A DNA stretch of 64,000 bases from Butyrivibrio sp. M55 (GTDB taxonomy: Bacteria > Bacillota > Clostridia > Lachnospirales > Lachnospiraceae): contig NZ_FPCD01000002.1 of the NCBI RefSeq assembly GCF_900116865.1, forward strand, positions 361,825 to 425,824, given 5' to 3'. This document shows positions 7,770 to 17,606 of the stretch, in pieces. A program made the translations under genes and the position numbers. Position 1 is the stretch's first letter; the number at the start of each line of letters is the position of its first letter. The notes under the pieces were generated by a model. It saw only the letters and a program-made list of their open reading frames with translations, made no database searches and was not told the DNA's origin.

Positions 7770-10622
7770 ATGAGAAGAAGTAAGTATTTTGTTTTTTCCA
7801 CCAAAAGAAACCGGGTAGATCTGACGCTTGTACTTGTAGCATCTGTCCTTACTTTGATTTTCGCCGATACCTTAGGGTTAACCGGGCCGGATTCCATATT
7901 AAGGACTATTAAGTATATTCCAATCATGCTTGTCACGGCACTTTGTGGTATCATCCCCGGAATGCTGAGCCTTGTTCTTATATTTTTCTTTGGTTCTTTT
8001 TTGCAAGGATCGATCATGTATCATGCTTTTGCATATCTGCTGATCGCTTGCGCTGTTAATGTTCTTACCAGAACCGGTTTTTTCAAGAAATTTTTTAAAA
8101 CAATACTTGCTTCTGTGATATTGCAATTCATCCTGGGAGACCTGTGGGGCTTTTGTAAGCTCGTGCTTAATGGCGTTGGCTTGGCAGGGTTTGATCCGGG
8201 TAAGCTTATTCCGCTGTTTTTCAGAGAGGCACCCGGATGCCTGTTTACATGTTTTTTCATATATATTCTGTTTAAAAAATTGCCTGATGATATCAAATTG
8301 CAGCTTGGATGCGGAATGTACTATGTGGACACAACAAAGCTTGATGAGGATGACAGATACGTTGTTGAAGGTAAGTCCAGAATCGGAAGCGTTGTAATGC
8401 AGATAATCGTCTTTGAGGCGATAGTGCTTGGGATTATAGCGGAGATTGCATCGCGAGAACTTTACGCAGATATGACATTTCGGGGCGGGATTGAGATGGC
8501 GATGCTCATATCAATCATAATTACGCCGATGGCGATTTTTGTTAATAACTATGCACAGTACAGAATTGCTGAGCCTATAAGAATTTTGTCGAATGCCGTG
8601 ACTGATATTTACAATTCCCAGGATACGGACATAAATGCCAGCGTGGAGGGAGTTCACAGACTTAGGATAGATACCAACGATGAGATAGAAGATTTGTATC
8701 ATGCTATAGATCTTACTTTTTACAGATTCATGGAATACATTGAGCTTGTAAAGAGCAGGCAGCTTATAGAAGATCAGCTCAGGGTGGAAAAGAGCTCGAA
8801 CGAAGCCAAGTCGAGATTTCTTTCCAATATGTCGCATGAGATTAGAACGCCTATAAATGCTGTTCTTGGTTTTGATGAAATGATACTGAGGGAATGCAAG
8901 GATGAGGATATCTTAAGCTATGCGACGGATATTCAAAGCTCGGGAAAAACTCTTTTGGCCCTCATCAACGATATTCTTGATTTCTCCAAGATCGAAGCGG
9001 GAAAAATGGAGATCATCCCCAGCGAGTATGAACTTGGCTCGATGATAAACGACCTCATAAATATGATCGATGTTAAGGCTTATGAAAAGGGAATTGATTT
9101 TGTGGCGAATATTTCCGAGGATATACCGCATGTTCTGTACGGTGATGAGACAAGGATAAAGCAGTGCATCATGAATCTTCTTACGAATGCGGTTAAATAC
9201 ACGGATGTTGGCTCCGTTACTATGGATATTTATATGAAAGAATATGATCCCTTGGCGCATGATGACATGTTTGATGAAAAGATTGTTCTTGGAGTCCGCA
9301 TAACCGATACCGGAATCGGAATTAAAGATGAGGACATCGATAAGCTCACACTTGCTTTTGAGAGAGTTGATGAAAAGAGAAACAAAACAATCGAGGGAAC
9401 GGGACTTGGAATAACCATTGTTACCAGTCTTTTGGGACTCATGGGCTCAAAGCTTAACGTAAAGAGTGAATACGGAAAGGGGTCTGAGTTTTCTTTTGAA
9501 ATAATACAGACTGTTGTGGACAGGGAGCCGCTTGGCAACTTTGCCAAGGATTACAAACAAGGCAAAGTAAACAAAAAGGAGTATAAAGAAAGTTTCCATG
9601 CGCCTAAGGCAAAGATTCTTGTTGTTGATGATATAAGCACGAATCTTGCGGTGATACAAGGTCTTTTGAAAAAGACGCTTATTACTGTGGATACAGCGCT
9701 TAGCGGAAGGAAAGCTCTTGAGCTTGTGACTGAAAATAACTACGATATCATTTTCCTTGATCACAGGATGCCTGAGCTGGACGGCATCCAGACGCTTCAT
9801 ATGATGAAGGGAATGGCAAATAATCTAAATAAGAAGACGCCTGTTGTGGCGCTTACGGCAAACGCGGTTTCGGGATCCAGAGAGATGTATTTTAGGGAGG
9901 GCTTTACCAATTACCTCTCAAAGCCTGTTTCACCGCCAAAGCTTGAAGAGATGATACTTAGTTATCTTCCTTCATATAAAGTTTCCATACCGGGAGACGA
10001 TGATTTTGTTGAGACAGAAAAAGGAGATACGAAAAAAGAAGACGAGACTGCACTTAAACTTATGAAGGTGCAGGGCATTGATGTTAAGAGTGCCATAGAG
10101 CGTTGCGGATCTTCAAAAGTTGTGGTTGATGTCATGCAGGACTTTTGGCTTTCCATCAAGGAGAGAGCGGATCTTATAGAAAAGTATGCAAAAGATGATG
10201 TTAAGAATTACATGATCTATGTGCACGGGCTTAAGAGCTCCGCAAAGGCAATAGGAGCATTGGAACTTTCAGAAATGGCTGAGCATCTTGAAAAGTGCGC
10301 GGAAGAGAAGAATAAATCGGAGATTGAGGAGAAGACACCGGAACTTCTTGAGCTTTACAGAAGTTATATCAATAAATTGTCTCCTGTTGTGGGAGATGAA
10401 AACGAAGGTGATTCCGAAAAGCCTGTAATACCTGAATCGGAGCTTACAGATGCTTTTTCGGCGATAAAAGAATTTGTATCGGGATCGTATTTTGATAGCG
10501 CGGATGACATCATGAATATGCTTGGTGAATATAAGATTCCCGATGAATATGTTGAAAAATATGAAAAGGTAAAAAGACTTATGGCAGCAGTTGACAGAGA
10601 CGGACTGTTGAATATATTGTAG
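7770..10622 (+). CDS. Membrane hybrid histidine kinase with receiver and Hpt domains
   Basis: 950-residue sensor. The N-terminal ~270 residues hold about seven hydrophobic segments arranged as a membrane-embedded sensor, followed by a linker with HAMP-like character and a coiled coil. The HisKA domain has the phospho-acceptor His356 (SNMSHEIRTP); the HATPase domain has the N box (NLLTNAVKY) and G boxes (DTGIGI, GTGLGI). A receiver domain follows (acidic pair near 620, phospho-acceptor Asp664 in FLDHRMPELDG, conserved Lys in LSKPV). An Hpt domain carries His819 (YVHGLKSSAKAIGA). About 80 further residues follow. This is a complete internal phosphorelay. The signal sensed is unknown. The next gene, 27 nt downstream, is a response regulator and the probable output. 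Confidence 0.93.
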   Translation: MRRSKYFVFSTKRNRVDLTLVLVASVLTLIFADTLGLTGPDSILRTIKYIPIMLVTALCGIIPGMLSLVLIFFFGSFLQGSIMYHAFAYLLIACAVNVLTRTGFFKKFFKTILASVILQFILGDLWGFCKLVLNGVGLAGFDPGKLIPLFFREAPGCLFTCFFIYILFKKLPDDIKLQLGCGMYYVDTTKLDEDDRYVVEGKSRIGSVVMQIIVFEAIVLGIIAEIASRELYADMTFRGGIEMAMLISIIITPMAIFVNNYAQYRIAEPIRILSNAVTDIYNSQDTDINASVEGVHRLRIDTNDEIEDLYHAIDLTFYRFMEYIELVKSRQLIEDQLRVEKSSNEAKSRFLSNMSHEIRTPINAVLGFDEMILRECKDEDILSYATDIQSSGKTLLALINDILDFSKIEAGKMEIIPSEYELGSMINDLINMIDVKAYEKGIDFVANISEDIPHVLYGDETRIKQCIMNLLTNAVKYTDVGSVTMDIYMKEYDPLAHDDMFDEKIVLGVRITDTGIGIKDEDIDKLTLAFERVDEKRNKTIEGTGLGITIVTSLLGLMGSKLNVKSEYGKGSEFSFEIIQTVVDREPLGNFAKDYKQGKVNKKEYKESFHAPKAKILVVDDISTNLAVIQGLLKKTLITVDTALSGRKALELVTENNYDIIFLDHRMPELDGIQTLHMMKGMANNLNKKTPVVALTANAVSGSREMYFREGFTNYLSKPVSPPKLEEMILSYLPSYKVSIPGDDDFVETEKGDTKKEDETALKLMKVQGIDVKSAIERCGSSKVVVDVMQDFWLSIKERADLIEKYAKDDVKNYMIYVHGLKSSAKAIGALELSEMAEHLEKCAEEKNKSEIEEKTPELLELYRSYINKLSPVVGDENEGDSEKPVIPESELTDAFSAIKEFVSGSYFDSADDIMNMLGEYKIPDEYVEKYEKVKRLMAAVDRDGLLNIL

Positions 10623-10649
10623 TAATAGCGCAAAGCGGAAGGACAGGAT

Positions 10650-11417
10650 ATGGAAAAACGCGTACTCTTAATTGGCCACGAAAAAAGCTTTATGGTTAAC
10701 GCTATAGAAAAGGGGCTCGAGAAAGAAGGATACGGAGTTTTAATGATGGAACCCGACAAAGAGCAGATCGAGGTTATGGAAGACAGGCCTATGATCTACC
10801 TTCTGTATATGGGAGATCTGTCAAAATCCGACTATGAGTTGTTTGAGTATTTGAATGATGCGATAGACAGCGAGCGATTTTTGCTCTATATCATAGGAAA
10901 CAAAGAGGAACTTGATCTGGCGCTTGAGTATATTGCAAAAGAGAAAGTTCAGGAGACGTATCTTAGACCTCTTGATGTCAAGCACCTTACGGAACAGCTT
11001 AATTCCGTAGTTGAATACAGCGAGCTTGACGATGAGCTGAAAAAGAAGATCCTCATAATTGACGATGACGGAACTATGCTCAGGATGATGAGAACCTGGC
11101 TGTCGGTAAAGTATCACGTGTACATGGCAAGCTCGGGTAAGATCGCGTTGTCTTTTTTGGCAAAAAATCCTATCGATCTGGTACTGCTTGATTACGAAAT
11201 GCCCGGAATGGACGGTGCGGCCGTACTCAAGGAGATGAGAAGTACTCCTGCGTATAAAGATATTCCGGTTATCTTCCTTACCGCTAAGGATGACAAGGAG
11301 AGTGTTATGAAAGTAGTCGGATTAAAGCCCGAGAAGTACCTCCTTAAATCCATGCCGAAAGAAAAACTTACCAATGCCATTGATGAGTTTTTTATCATAA
11401 GATCAAGAAAAAAGTGA
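10650..11417 (+). CDS. Response regulator with two receiver-like domains
   Basis: 255 residues with no DNA-binding or enzymatic output domain. Residues about 1-120 have a receiver-like fold but lack a convincing phospho-acceptor. Residues about 130-250 are a full receiver: acidic cluster IIDDDG, phospho-acceptor Asp in LLDYEMPGMDG, Thr in FLTAKDD and Lys in KYLLKSM. It follows the hybrid kinase by 27 nt behind an AAGGA site, so the two are probably an operon. A signalling role by protein interaction is likely. The organisation resembles stand-alone dual-receiver regulators. Confidence 0.85.
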   Translation: MEKRVLLIGHEKSFMVNAIEKGLEKEGYGVLMMEPDKEQIEVMEDRPMIYLLYMGDLSKSDYELFEYLNDAIDSERFLLYIIGNKEELDLALEYIAKEKVQETYLRPLDVKHLTEQLNSVVEYSELDDELKKKILIIDDDGTMLRMMRTWLSVKYHVYMASSGKIALSFLAKNPIDLVLLDYEMPGMDGAAVLKEMRSTPAYKDIPVIFLTAKDDKESVMKVVGLKPEKYLLKSMPKEKLTNAIDEFFIIRSRKK

Positions 11418-11432
11418 GGAAGGAACAGTTAT

Positions 11433-12356
11433 ATGATTTCAAAACTTATTGACAAGATTGTAAACACAGGTGCGCCTATTGTTGTGGGACTCGATCCCAA
11501 GCTTGATTTTGTACCCGAAGCGATAAAGAAAAGATGCTTTGAGGAGAAGGGTGAGAACCTTGAGGGAGTTGCGGAGGCGTTCTGGCAGTTCAACAAAGAA
11601 ATCATTGATAACGTATATGATGTTGTTCCCGCTGTAAAGCCACAGATAGCAATGTACGAGGAGATTGGAATTCCCGGTCTTATCGCATTTAAGAAAACTG
11701 TAGATTATTGTAAAGAAAAGGGCCTTATCGTTATCGGTGATATCAAGAGAGGCGATATAGGTTCAACAGCCCAGTCTTATGCGGTTGGTCACCTTGGCGG
11801 CGTTAAGGTTGGCGATAAAGTATTTAAGGGCTTTGATGAAGATTTCGTAACTGTTAATCCTTATCTTGGATCTGACGGTGTTAAGCCTTTCATAGATATC
11901 TGTAATAAAGAAGATAAGGGAATATTCGTCCTTGCAAAGACATCAAATCCTTCAAGCGGAGAGTTCCAGGATAAGCTTGTAGACGGAAAGCCGCTCTACG
12001 AAGTTGTCGGAGCCAAGATAAGAGAGTGGGGCGAAGAGTCAATGGATGGCGATTACAGCAATGTCGGAGCTGTTGTCGGAGCCACATATCCTGAGATGGG
12101 TAAAGTTCTCAGAGAGCTTATGCCAAAGACATATATCCTTGTTCCCGGATACGGCGCACAGGGCGGCAAGGGCAAAGACCTTGTTAATTTCTTTAATAAA
12201 GACGGACTTGGTGCTATCGTAAATTCTTCAAGAGGAATCATAGCAGCATGGAAGAGCGACAATTACAAGCAGTTCAATGACGGAAAGGTCGGAGAAGCAG
12301 CAAGAGCTGCAGTGCTTGATATGAAGGCAGATATTGCGGGTGCGCTCGCTGAATAA
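11433..12356 (+). CDS. pyrF: Orotidine 5'-phosphate decarboxylase
   Basis: Last step of UMP synthesis, decarboxylating OMP. 307 residues, the long (type 2) bacterial form. The catalytic Lys/Asp array is visible in IGDIKRGDIGSTAQ and the phosphate-binding segment in VPGYGAQGGKGKD. The SD is AGGAAGGA just upstream. It lies 15 nt after the response regulator but is functionally paired with pyrE downstream, which has its own promoter. Confidence 0.95.
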   Translation: MISKLIDKIVNTGAPIVVGLDPKLDFVPEAIKKRCFEEKGENLEGVAEAFWQFNKEIIDNVYDVVPAVKPQIAMYEEIGIPGLIAFKKTVDYCKEKGLIVIGDIKRGDIGSTAQSYAVGHLGGVKVGDKVFKGFDEDFVTVNPYLGSDGVKPFIDICNKEDKGIFVLAKTSNPSSGEFQDKLVDGKPLYEVVGAKIREWGEESMDGDYSNVGAVVGATYPEMGKVLRELMPKTYILVPGYGAQGGKGKDLVNFFNKDGLGAIVNSSRGIIAAWKSDNYKQFNDGKVGEAARAAVLDMKADIAGALAE

Positions 12357-12421
12357 ATAATAAAGATATCCATGTTCAAACTCTGATAAACGAAGTGTGA
12401 TTTCTTACTTTAATATATTAA

Positions 12422-12450
12422 TTGTAGATATTAAAGTTAGATGTTATAAT
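12422..12450 (+). promoter_or_regulatory. Extended -10 promoter for pyrE
   Basis: TTGTAG (12422-12427), 17-nt spacer, TATAAT (12445-12450) preceded by TG at 12442-12443. It lies about 70 nt upstream of pyrE. Confidence 0.6.
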
Positions 12451-12519
12451 ACTTTGTCAGAGGATTGGGCTTGGATATTTTTTCTGAGTAAAAACGAAAT
12501 AAAAAGGAGTTTATGAGTT

Positions 12520-13206
12520 ATGGAAAGATATAAGGAAGAGTTCATTGAATTTATGGTAGACAGCAATGTCCTTAAGTTTGGAGAGTTTACTCTGAAGAGT
12601 GGTCGTAAATCTCCTTTTTTTATGAATGCGGGAGCATATGTTACAGGTTCACAGCTTAAAAAGCTCGGTAACTACTATGCAAGAGCAATTCACGATACAT
12701 TCGGACTTGAGTTTGATGTTCTCTTTGGACCTGCATATAAGGGAATTCCTCTCTCGGTTGCAACAAGTATGGCAATCAGCGAGCTCTACGGAAGAGAAAT
12801 CAGATATTGCTCAAACAGAAAAGAGATAAAGGATCACGGCGATAAGGGAATCCTTTTGGGAACAAAGCTCCGTGACGGAGACAGAGTTCTTATAATTGAA
12901 GATGTTACAACATCAGGAAAGTCTATAGAAGAGACCGTTCCGATCATTCAGGCTCAGGCGGATTGCGATATCGTAGGCCTTATGGTTTCTTTGAACAGAC
13001 AGGAAAAAGGTCAGGACAGCGATATGAGCGCTCTTGACGAGATCAAAGAAAGATATGGTTTCAGCGCACATTCGATTGTTACAATGGATGACGTTGTAAG
13101 TTATCTTTATAACAGACAGATTGACGGAGAAGTTCTTCTTACAAAGGACATCAAGAAGGCAATCGATGAGTATTACGCTGAGTACGGCGCTAAGGAAACG
13201 CTTTAA
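12520..13206 (+). CDS. pyrE: Orotate phosphoribosyltransferase
   Basis: Converts orotate and PRPP to OMP in pyrimidine synthesis. 228 residues. The PRPP-binding motif VLIIEDVTTSGKS is at about residues 125-137, and the N-terminal segment FTLKSGRKSPFFMNAG is typical of the long PyrE group. Preceded by the SD AAGGAG. It sits in tandem with pyrF but behind a separate promoter. Confidence 0.95.
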   Translation: MERYKEEFIEFMVDSNVLKFGEFTLKSGRKSPFFMNAGAYVTGSQLKKLGNYYARAIHDTFGLEFDVLFGPAYKGIPLSVATSMAISELYGREIRYCSNRKEIKDHGDKGILLGTKLRDGDRVLIIEDVTTSGKSIEETVPIIQAQADCDIVGLMVSLNRQEKGQDSDMSALDEIKERYGFSAHSIVTMDDVVSYLYNRQIDGEVLLTKDIKKAIDEYYAEYGAKETL

Positions 13207-13252
13207 TCAGCGTTTCCATAAATAACTCTGATATTCTAAGGAGGTATTTGGT

Positions 13253-13405
13253 ATGGAAGAACATACATACAAAGTGCTTGGTGGCACAGGAGCCATGAAT
13301 ATAGCATTGGGAGTGGTTTCACTTGTAGTTGGAATAACTGCCGGAATATTGCTTATTATATGCGGAGCAAAACTTCTTGGCAGTCGCAAAAATGTGATTA
13401 TTTAA
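13253..13405 (+). CDS. 50-residue single-span membrane protein
   Basis: Very short gene with a near-perfect SD (AAGGAGG, ending at about 13244). The product starts MEEHTYKVLGG and has one long hydrophobic segment (about residues 15-38), then a basic end (GSRKNVII), so a cytoplasmic C-terminus is likely. It lies between pyrE and another small membrane protein gene and may be co-transcribed with it. No family recognised. The strong SD and TM pattern are the evidence that it is real. Confidence 0.7.
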   Translation: MEEHTYKVLGGTGAMNIALGVVSLVVGITAGILLIICGAKLLGSRKNVII

Positions 13406-13429
13406 AGACATAACAGACAACCGGTAGAT

Positions 13430-13792
13430 ATGAAGAAACTCAATTTAAAAAAGATAAAGATTCTTAATAAACTTAGCCATTTTAGGGAAAAGTACGTTTT
13501 TACCGATAACAGGCATCCCGAAAAAGGAATAATGTCTACCATACTCGGACTCCTGTCAGATGTATCATTGGTGGCAGTGGTACTCTTTTCATACAGGAAC
13601 GGAGGGCAGGCTTTTATGCGATACGCCGCAGCGGCATTTGTTGCGGCGATATTTTCATGTTTGGGACTCGCTCTGGGAATCATGTCCCGAATGGAAAAAG
13701 ATATATTTAAATTGTTCCCTAATCTTGGGATTATTCTTAACCTGATCGCGGTTCTCTTTATCATTTTCATTCTGGTATTGGGATTTATGTGA
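13430..13792 (+). CDS. Small membrane protein of unknown function (120 aa)
   Basis: Basic N-terminal 30 residues (MKKLNLKKIKI), then three hydrophobic segments at about residues 38-55, 63-82 and 95-118. It resembles small Lachnospiraceae membrane proteins of unknown function; no motif gives a role. It sits 24 nt after the 50-residue membrane protein gene and 25 nt before the aminopeptidase gene, so all three may be one transcript. The SD is weak. Confidence 0.7.
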   Translation: MKKLNLKKIKILNKLSHFREKYVFTDNRHPEKGIMSTILGLLSDVSLVAVVLFSYRNGGQAFMRYAAAAFVAAIFSCLGLALGIMSRMEKDIFKLFPNLGIILNLIAVLFIIFILVLGFM

Positions 13793-13817
13793 TTCGAGGA
13801 ACGAAAGGAATAGGACA

Positions 13818-15917
13818 ATGACTGAAAACGAAGCAGTATTTGAATTTAGCGTCGGAAATGATGTTACCGATGAGAGATATGCCCTTGCAATGGAGAGGGT
13901 ATCGGGCATTTCCGATGAGCATTTGGAGAATAAAGAGATTGATAACTATTTTCATGCGGTAAAAGACTTTATTCTCATGATAGACGAGACCTATAAATGG
14001 TCTGAAAACGGCGGAAAAGACAATGATTCTCTGGAAGAGCTTCAGGCAAGAAACAAAAAGCTCTACAGCGACATTCTTCCCGAAAACTATGATAAGAGCT
14101 ACGGTAATCCGGCATATGCATGTGACAGACTCGGAGAAACATTCGGAAAGATCTTGTCATCCCTTTATTTTGAGCTCAGATCCATGATTGCTAATGCTTT
14201 TGAACTTCAGAAGTATGAGATTGTGATCAGAACAGAGCTCTTTCTTGAAGTATACGGAGCATTCGTGCAGGCTTCCGCTGAAGGCAAACTTCCTGAGTAT
14301 GAGGACGTCAGACAGATAATGTACTGGTTCTACAGCGATTATGCCGAGGAAGAGAGAATGGTCAGATTCGCTCAGATAGTTAACCCCGAAAAAGATTATT
14401 TCAGGGATATCATAATGAACAGTGATCTGACTGATATAAGATACCTCTATAAATTCGGAGAGTATATTTCAGACAACGAGATAAAGACCGCACAGCATCT
14501 TATCGAGATGTCAGAAGAAGAGATTGATAAGATAGCAACCACTTTTACGGAAGGATATCGCATTGGTTTTGCCGCAACAGGCAAGGATATCAGCATTAAA
14601 AGCACCGCTTCTGTAATTTATATTTTGGGATTTGAGAGAATTATCAAAAAAGCTGTTTTGAATTTTGAGAAGATCGGTCTTAAATCCGGAATCTATCGTT
14701 TTATTCCAAGTAATTTCTATATGGGCGGAAGTGCCAGAAGAAATGCTTGTCACGGCGCAATTCCAAACAAGCAGTTTGATTATGACCACAAGGATGATGA
14801 CGGATTGTTCCTTGATGCGGCTCTTGTAAACAGACGACTTGAGGCTGTAAGGGCAGCAGGTGAAAAGTACAAGAAGGAAGCAAAACTCTACGGAGGTCCC
14901 GCCGTACTTGAAGGATTCGGTGAAGTACCTTTTTCACCCGAACAGAAGAAGGAAGCAATTCATCTTAGCGACGAGCAGAGTAAGCTCCTTAGCGGTTATA
15001 AGATTCAGGCGTCACTTATCCAGAATGAATATATTATAGGAAAAGAGAGAAGCTTTACGATCATTTCTTTCCCTGTTCCCGATATAGGAGAGCAGTACGA
15101 GGCTATCTTTGACGAGACGGTCAAGATAAACACGCTTGATTACAATCTTTATCAGAATATTCAGAAGAAGATCATAGATGCTCTTGATGAAGCAAAGTAC
15201 GTGACAGTCAAGGGAATGGGCGATAATCGCACAGATATCAAGGTTATGCTTCATGAGATAAAAGACAAAGAGAAGGAAACAAATTTTGAGAACTGTGTTG
15301 CCGATGTAAATATTCCTGTCGGAGAAGTATTTACATCCCCCGTACTTGCCGGAACATCAGGAATACTGCACGTTTCGGGTGTTTATCTCATGGGACTTTA
15401 CTTTAAAGACCTCGAGATTAAATTTAAGGACGGATGCATCGAAGATTACAATTGTGCAAATTTTATAACTGAGGAAGACAACAAAAACTATATAAAGCAA
15501 AATATCATGTATAATCACGATACTCTGCCGATCGGAGAGTTTGCCATCGGAACAAATACGACGGCATACACGTTTGCAAGGAAATTTAATATTGCGGACA
15601 AGCTCGATATATTGATCGCAGAGAAGACGGGACCGCACTTTGCGGTAGGTGATACGTGTTATTCCTATGAAGAGGACAATGACACATTTAACTTTGACGG
15701 AAAGAGGCATATAGCCAAGGAAAATGAGATTTCCTCAAAGAGAAAAACAGATCCTGATAAGGCATATTTCAGCTGCCATACAGATATAACGATTCCGTAT
15801 GATGAACTTGGTGAGATCAGAGCCGTAAGAGAGGACGGAACCGGCATAACTATCATAGAAAACGGCAGATTCGTGCTTCCCGGCACGGAGGAATTAAATA
15901 AGCCTTTGGATGAATAA
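13818..15917 (+). CDS. M29-type metallo-aminopeptidase with long N-terminal domain
   Basis: 699-residue protein whose C-terminal ~370 residues look like the M29 (AmpS/thermophilic) aminopeptidase family. Candidate metal ligands sit in GEVFTSPV, GEFAIGTN, KTGPHFAVG and the final CHTDITIPYDELG. The N-terminal ~320 residues are helical and absent from classical M29 enzymes of about 410 residues; this longer form is an additional-domain variant. It has no signal peptide, so it is cytoplasmic and probably trims peptides. SD GAAAGGAATAGG. Three copies of a degenerate 22-nt repeat run across its stop codon. Confidence 0.82.
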   Translation: MTENEAVFEFSVGNDVTDERYALAMERVSGISDEHLENKEIDNYFHAVKDFILMIDETYKWSENGGKDNDSLEELQARNKKLYSDILPENYDKSYGNPAYACDRLGETFGKILSSLYFELRSMIANAFELQKYEIVIRTELFLEVYGAFVQASAEGKLPEYEDVRQIMYWFYSDYAEEERMVRFAQIVNPEKDYFRDIIMNSDLTDIRYLYKFGEYISDNEIKTAQHLIEMSEEEIDKIATTFTEGYRIGFAATGKDISIKSTASVIYILGFERIIKKAVLNFEKIGLKSGIYRFIPSNFYMGGSARRNACHGAIPNKQFDYDHKDDDGLFLDAALVNRRLEAVRAAGEKYKKEAKLYGGPAVLEGFGEVPFSPEQKKEAIHLSDEQSKLLSGYKIQASLIQNEYIIGKERSFTIISFPVPDIGEQYEAIFDETVKINTLDYNLYQNIQKKIIDALDEAKYVTVKGMGDNRTDIKVMLHEIKDKEKETNFENCVADVNIPVGEVFTSPVLAGTSGILHVSGVYLMGLYFKDLEIKFKDGCIEDYNCANFITEEDNKNYIKQNIMYNHDTLPIGEFAIGTNTTAYTFARKFNIADKLDILIAEKTGPHFAVGDTCYSYEEDNDTFNFDGKRHIAKENEISSKRKTDPDKAYFSCHTDITIPYDELGEIRAVREDGTGITIIENGRFVLPGTEELNKPLDE

Positions 15918-15962
15918 AATAAACCATTGGATGTAAGAAAAAAAACCATTGGTTGAATAAAA
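15897..15962 (+). repeat. Three degenerate ~22-nt tandem repeats over a stop codon
   Basis: Copies of the type TAARCCWTTGGWTG-AATAAAA start near 15897, 15919 and 15942. The first contains the last codons and stop of the aminopeptidase gene; the other two are non-coding duplicates with the same TTGGATG/TTGGTTG core. The pattern suggests local duplication by replication slippage. Confidence 0.55.
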
Positions 15963-15968
15963 AAGTGG

Positions 15969-15994
15969 CACAATATATTGTGTTGTGCTATGAT
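15969..15994 (+). promoter_or_regulatory. Purine operon promoter with a perfect 14-nt palindrome
   Basis: Extended -10 TG-C-TATGAT (TATGAT 15989-15994). A perfect palindrome CACAATATATTGTG lies at 15969-15982, where the -35 box would be, and no good -35 hexamer is seen. The arrangement suggests a regulator site controlling purE-purM-purN-purD. It does not match the Bacillus PurR box, and the 40-nt leader is too short for a purine riboswitch. Confidence 0.5.
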
Positions 15995-16034
15995 ACAAGT
16001 GGCTAAATGTTGAAGCAGAAAAATGGAGGAAAAC

Positions 16035-16535
16035 ATGGCAAAAGTTGGAATAGTAATGGGTAGTGATTCAGATATGCCCGTTATGGCAAAAGCTGCAGAT
16101 ATTCTGGAGGAGCTCGGAATCGAATACGATATGAGGATAATATCCGCTCATAGAGAACCCGATGAATTTTTTGAATATGCGAAGACTGCAGAGGAAAAGG
16201 GATTTAAAGTAATTATCGCCGGAGCAGGAATGGCAGCACATCTTCCCGGAATGTGTGCTGCAATCTTTCCCATGCCCGTAATAGGAATCCCTATGCACAC
16301 AACTTCTTTGGGGGGCCGTGATTCATTATACAGTATAGTTCAGATGCCTACAGGTATTCCTGTTGCTACAGTAGCTATCAACGGTGGAGCAAATGCAGGT
16401 ATTCTTGCTGCAAAGATTCTGGCAACGGGAGATGCGGAGCTTCTTGAAAAGCTTAAGAAGTATACAGCATCACTTAAGGACGGAGTTGTTGCCAAGGACG
16501 CAAGACTTCAGGAAGTCGGATACAAGAACTATTGA
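16035..16535 (+). CDS. purE: N5-carboxyaminoimidazole ribonucleotide mutase
   Basis: Rearranges N5-CAIR to CAIR in purine synthesis. 166 residues with the class I motifs GSDSD (N-terminus), ISAHREPDE and GGRDSLYSIVQMPTGIPVATV. The ATG at 16035 is chosen because GGAGGA at 16025-16030 is its SD; an ATG at 16023 overlaps that SD. First gene of a purE-purM-purN-purD operon. Confidence 0.95.
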   Translation: MAKVGIVMGSDSDMPVMAKAADILEELGIEYDMRIISAHREPDEFFEYAKTAEEKGFKVIIAGAGMAAHLPGMCAAIFPMPVIGIPMHTTSLGGRDSLYSIVQMPTGIPVATVAINGGANAGILAAKILATGDAELLEKLKKYTASLKDGVVAKDARLQEVGYKNY

Positions 16536-16574
16536 TTGGAATATAAACAGGCAAAATGCGAGGAGTTAAATATT

Positions 16575-17606
16575 ATGGCATTGGATTACAAAAAGGCAGG
16601 CGTTGACATTGAAGCAGGCTATAAGTCTGTTGAACTTATAAAAGGTTATGTAAAAGATACATTCAGACCTGAAGTACTTGGTGGTCTCGGTGGTTTTTCA
16701 GGAGCTTTTTCGCTTAGCAAGATAAAGGATATGGAAGATCCGGTTCTTTTGTCCGGAACAGACGGAGTCGGAACAAAGATAAAGCTTGCTTTTCTTCTTG
16801 ATAAGCATGATACGATCGGTATCGATGCGGTTGCAATGTGTGTAAACGACGTTGCATGCGCAGGCGGAGAGCCTTTATTCTTCCTTGATTACATCGCATG
16901 CGGAAAGAATATTCCCGAGAAGATCGCAGCAATAGTTAAGGGTGTTGCTGAAGGCTGTAAGCAGTCTGATGCCGCACTTATCGGTGGTGAGACGGCAGAA
17001 CATCCCGGACTTATGCCTGAGGATGAGTATGACGTTGCAGGATTTGCGGTTGGCGTTGTTGACAGAAAAGATATGATCGACGGAAGCACAATAAAGGACG
17101 GAGACGTTCTTATCGGTGTTGCTTCAAGCGGCGTTCACAGTAACGGTTTTTCACTTGTAAGAAAAGTATTTGATATGACAAAAGAGAGTCTTGAGACATA
17201 TTACGATGAGCTCGGTGCTACTCTCGGTGAGACACTTCTTACACCTACAAGAATCTATGTAAAGATGATGAAGGCAATCAAGAATGCCGGTGTTAAGGTT
17301 AAGGGATGCAGCCATATCACAGGCGGCGGATTCTATGAGAATGTGCCCAGAATGCTTCCTGACGGAATCAAGGCTGTAATTGAGAAGAACAGCTATGATA
17401 TTCCTCCTATCTTCAAGCTTATGCAGGAAAAGGGCGGAATTGAAGAGCAGATGATGTACAACACATATAACATGGGACTTGGAATGGTTCTTGCCGTTGA
17501 TCCAAGTGATGTGGATGCTACAATGAATGCTATTGTTTCAGCCGGAGACAAGGCTTGGGTAGTAGGTAAGGCAGTTGCAGGTGAGAAGGGTGTAGAACTC
17601 GTATGA
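16575..17606 (+). CDS. purM: Phosphoribosylformylglycinamidine cyclo-ligase (AIR synthetase)
   Basis: ATP-dependent ring closure of FGAM to AIR. 343 residues. Family landmarks are [28 protein letters not shown] and [17 protein letters not shown]. The start at 16575 (MALDYKKAG) follows the SD GAGGAG at 16559-16564; the frame extends upstream without an SD. Its stop overlaps the purN start (ATGA). Confidence 0.95.
   Translation: MALDYKKAGVDIEAGYKSVELIKGYVKDTFRPEVLGGLGGFSGAFSLSKIKDMEDPVLLSGTDGVGTKIKLAFLLDKHDTIGIDAVAMCVNDVACAGGEPLFFLDYIACGKNIPEKIAAIVKGVAEGCKQSDAALIGGETAEHPGLMPEDEYDVAGFAVGVVDRKDMIDGSTIKDGDVLIGVASSGVHSNGFSLVRKVFDMTKESLETYYDELGATLGETLLTPTRIYVKMMKAIKNAGVKVKGCSHITGGGFYENVPRMLPDGIKAVIEKNSYDIPPIFKLMQEKGGIEEQMMYNTYNMGLGMVLAVDPSDVDATMNAIVSAGDKAWVVGKAVAGEKGVELV

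Noticed and set aside
15967..15990. Sigma-54 promoter (TGGCAC...TTGTG)
   Set aside because: Spacing is one base too long, the -12 element lacks GC, and an extended -10 SigA box accounts for the promoter.
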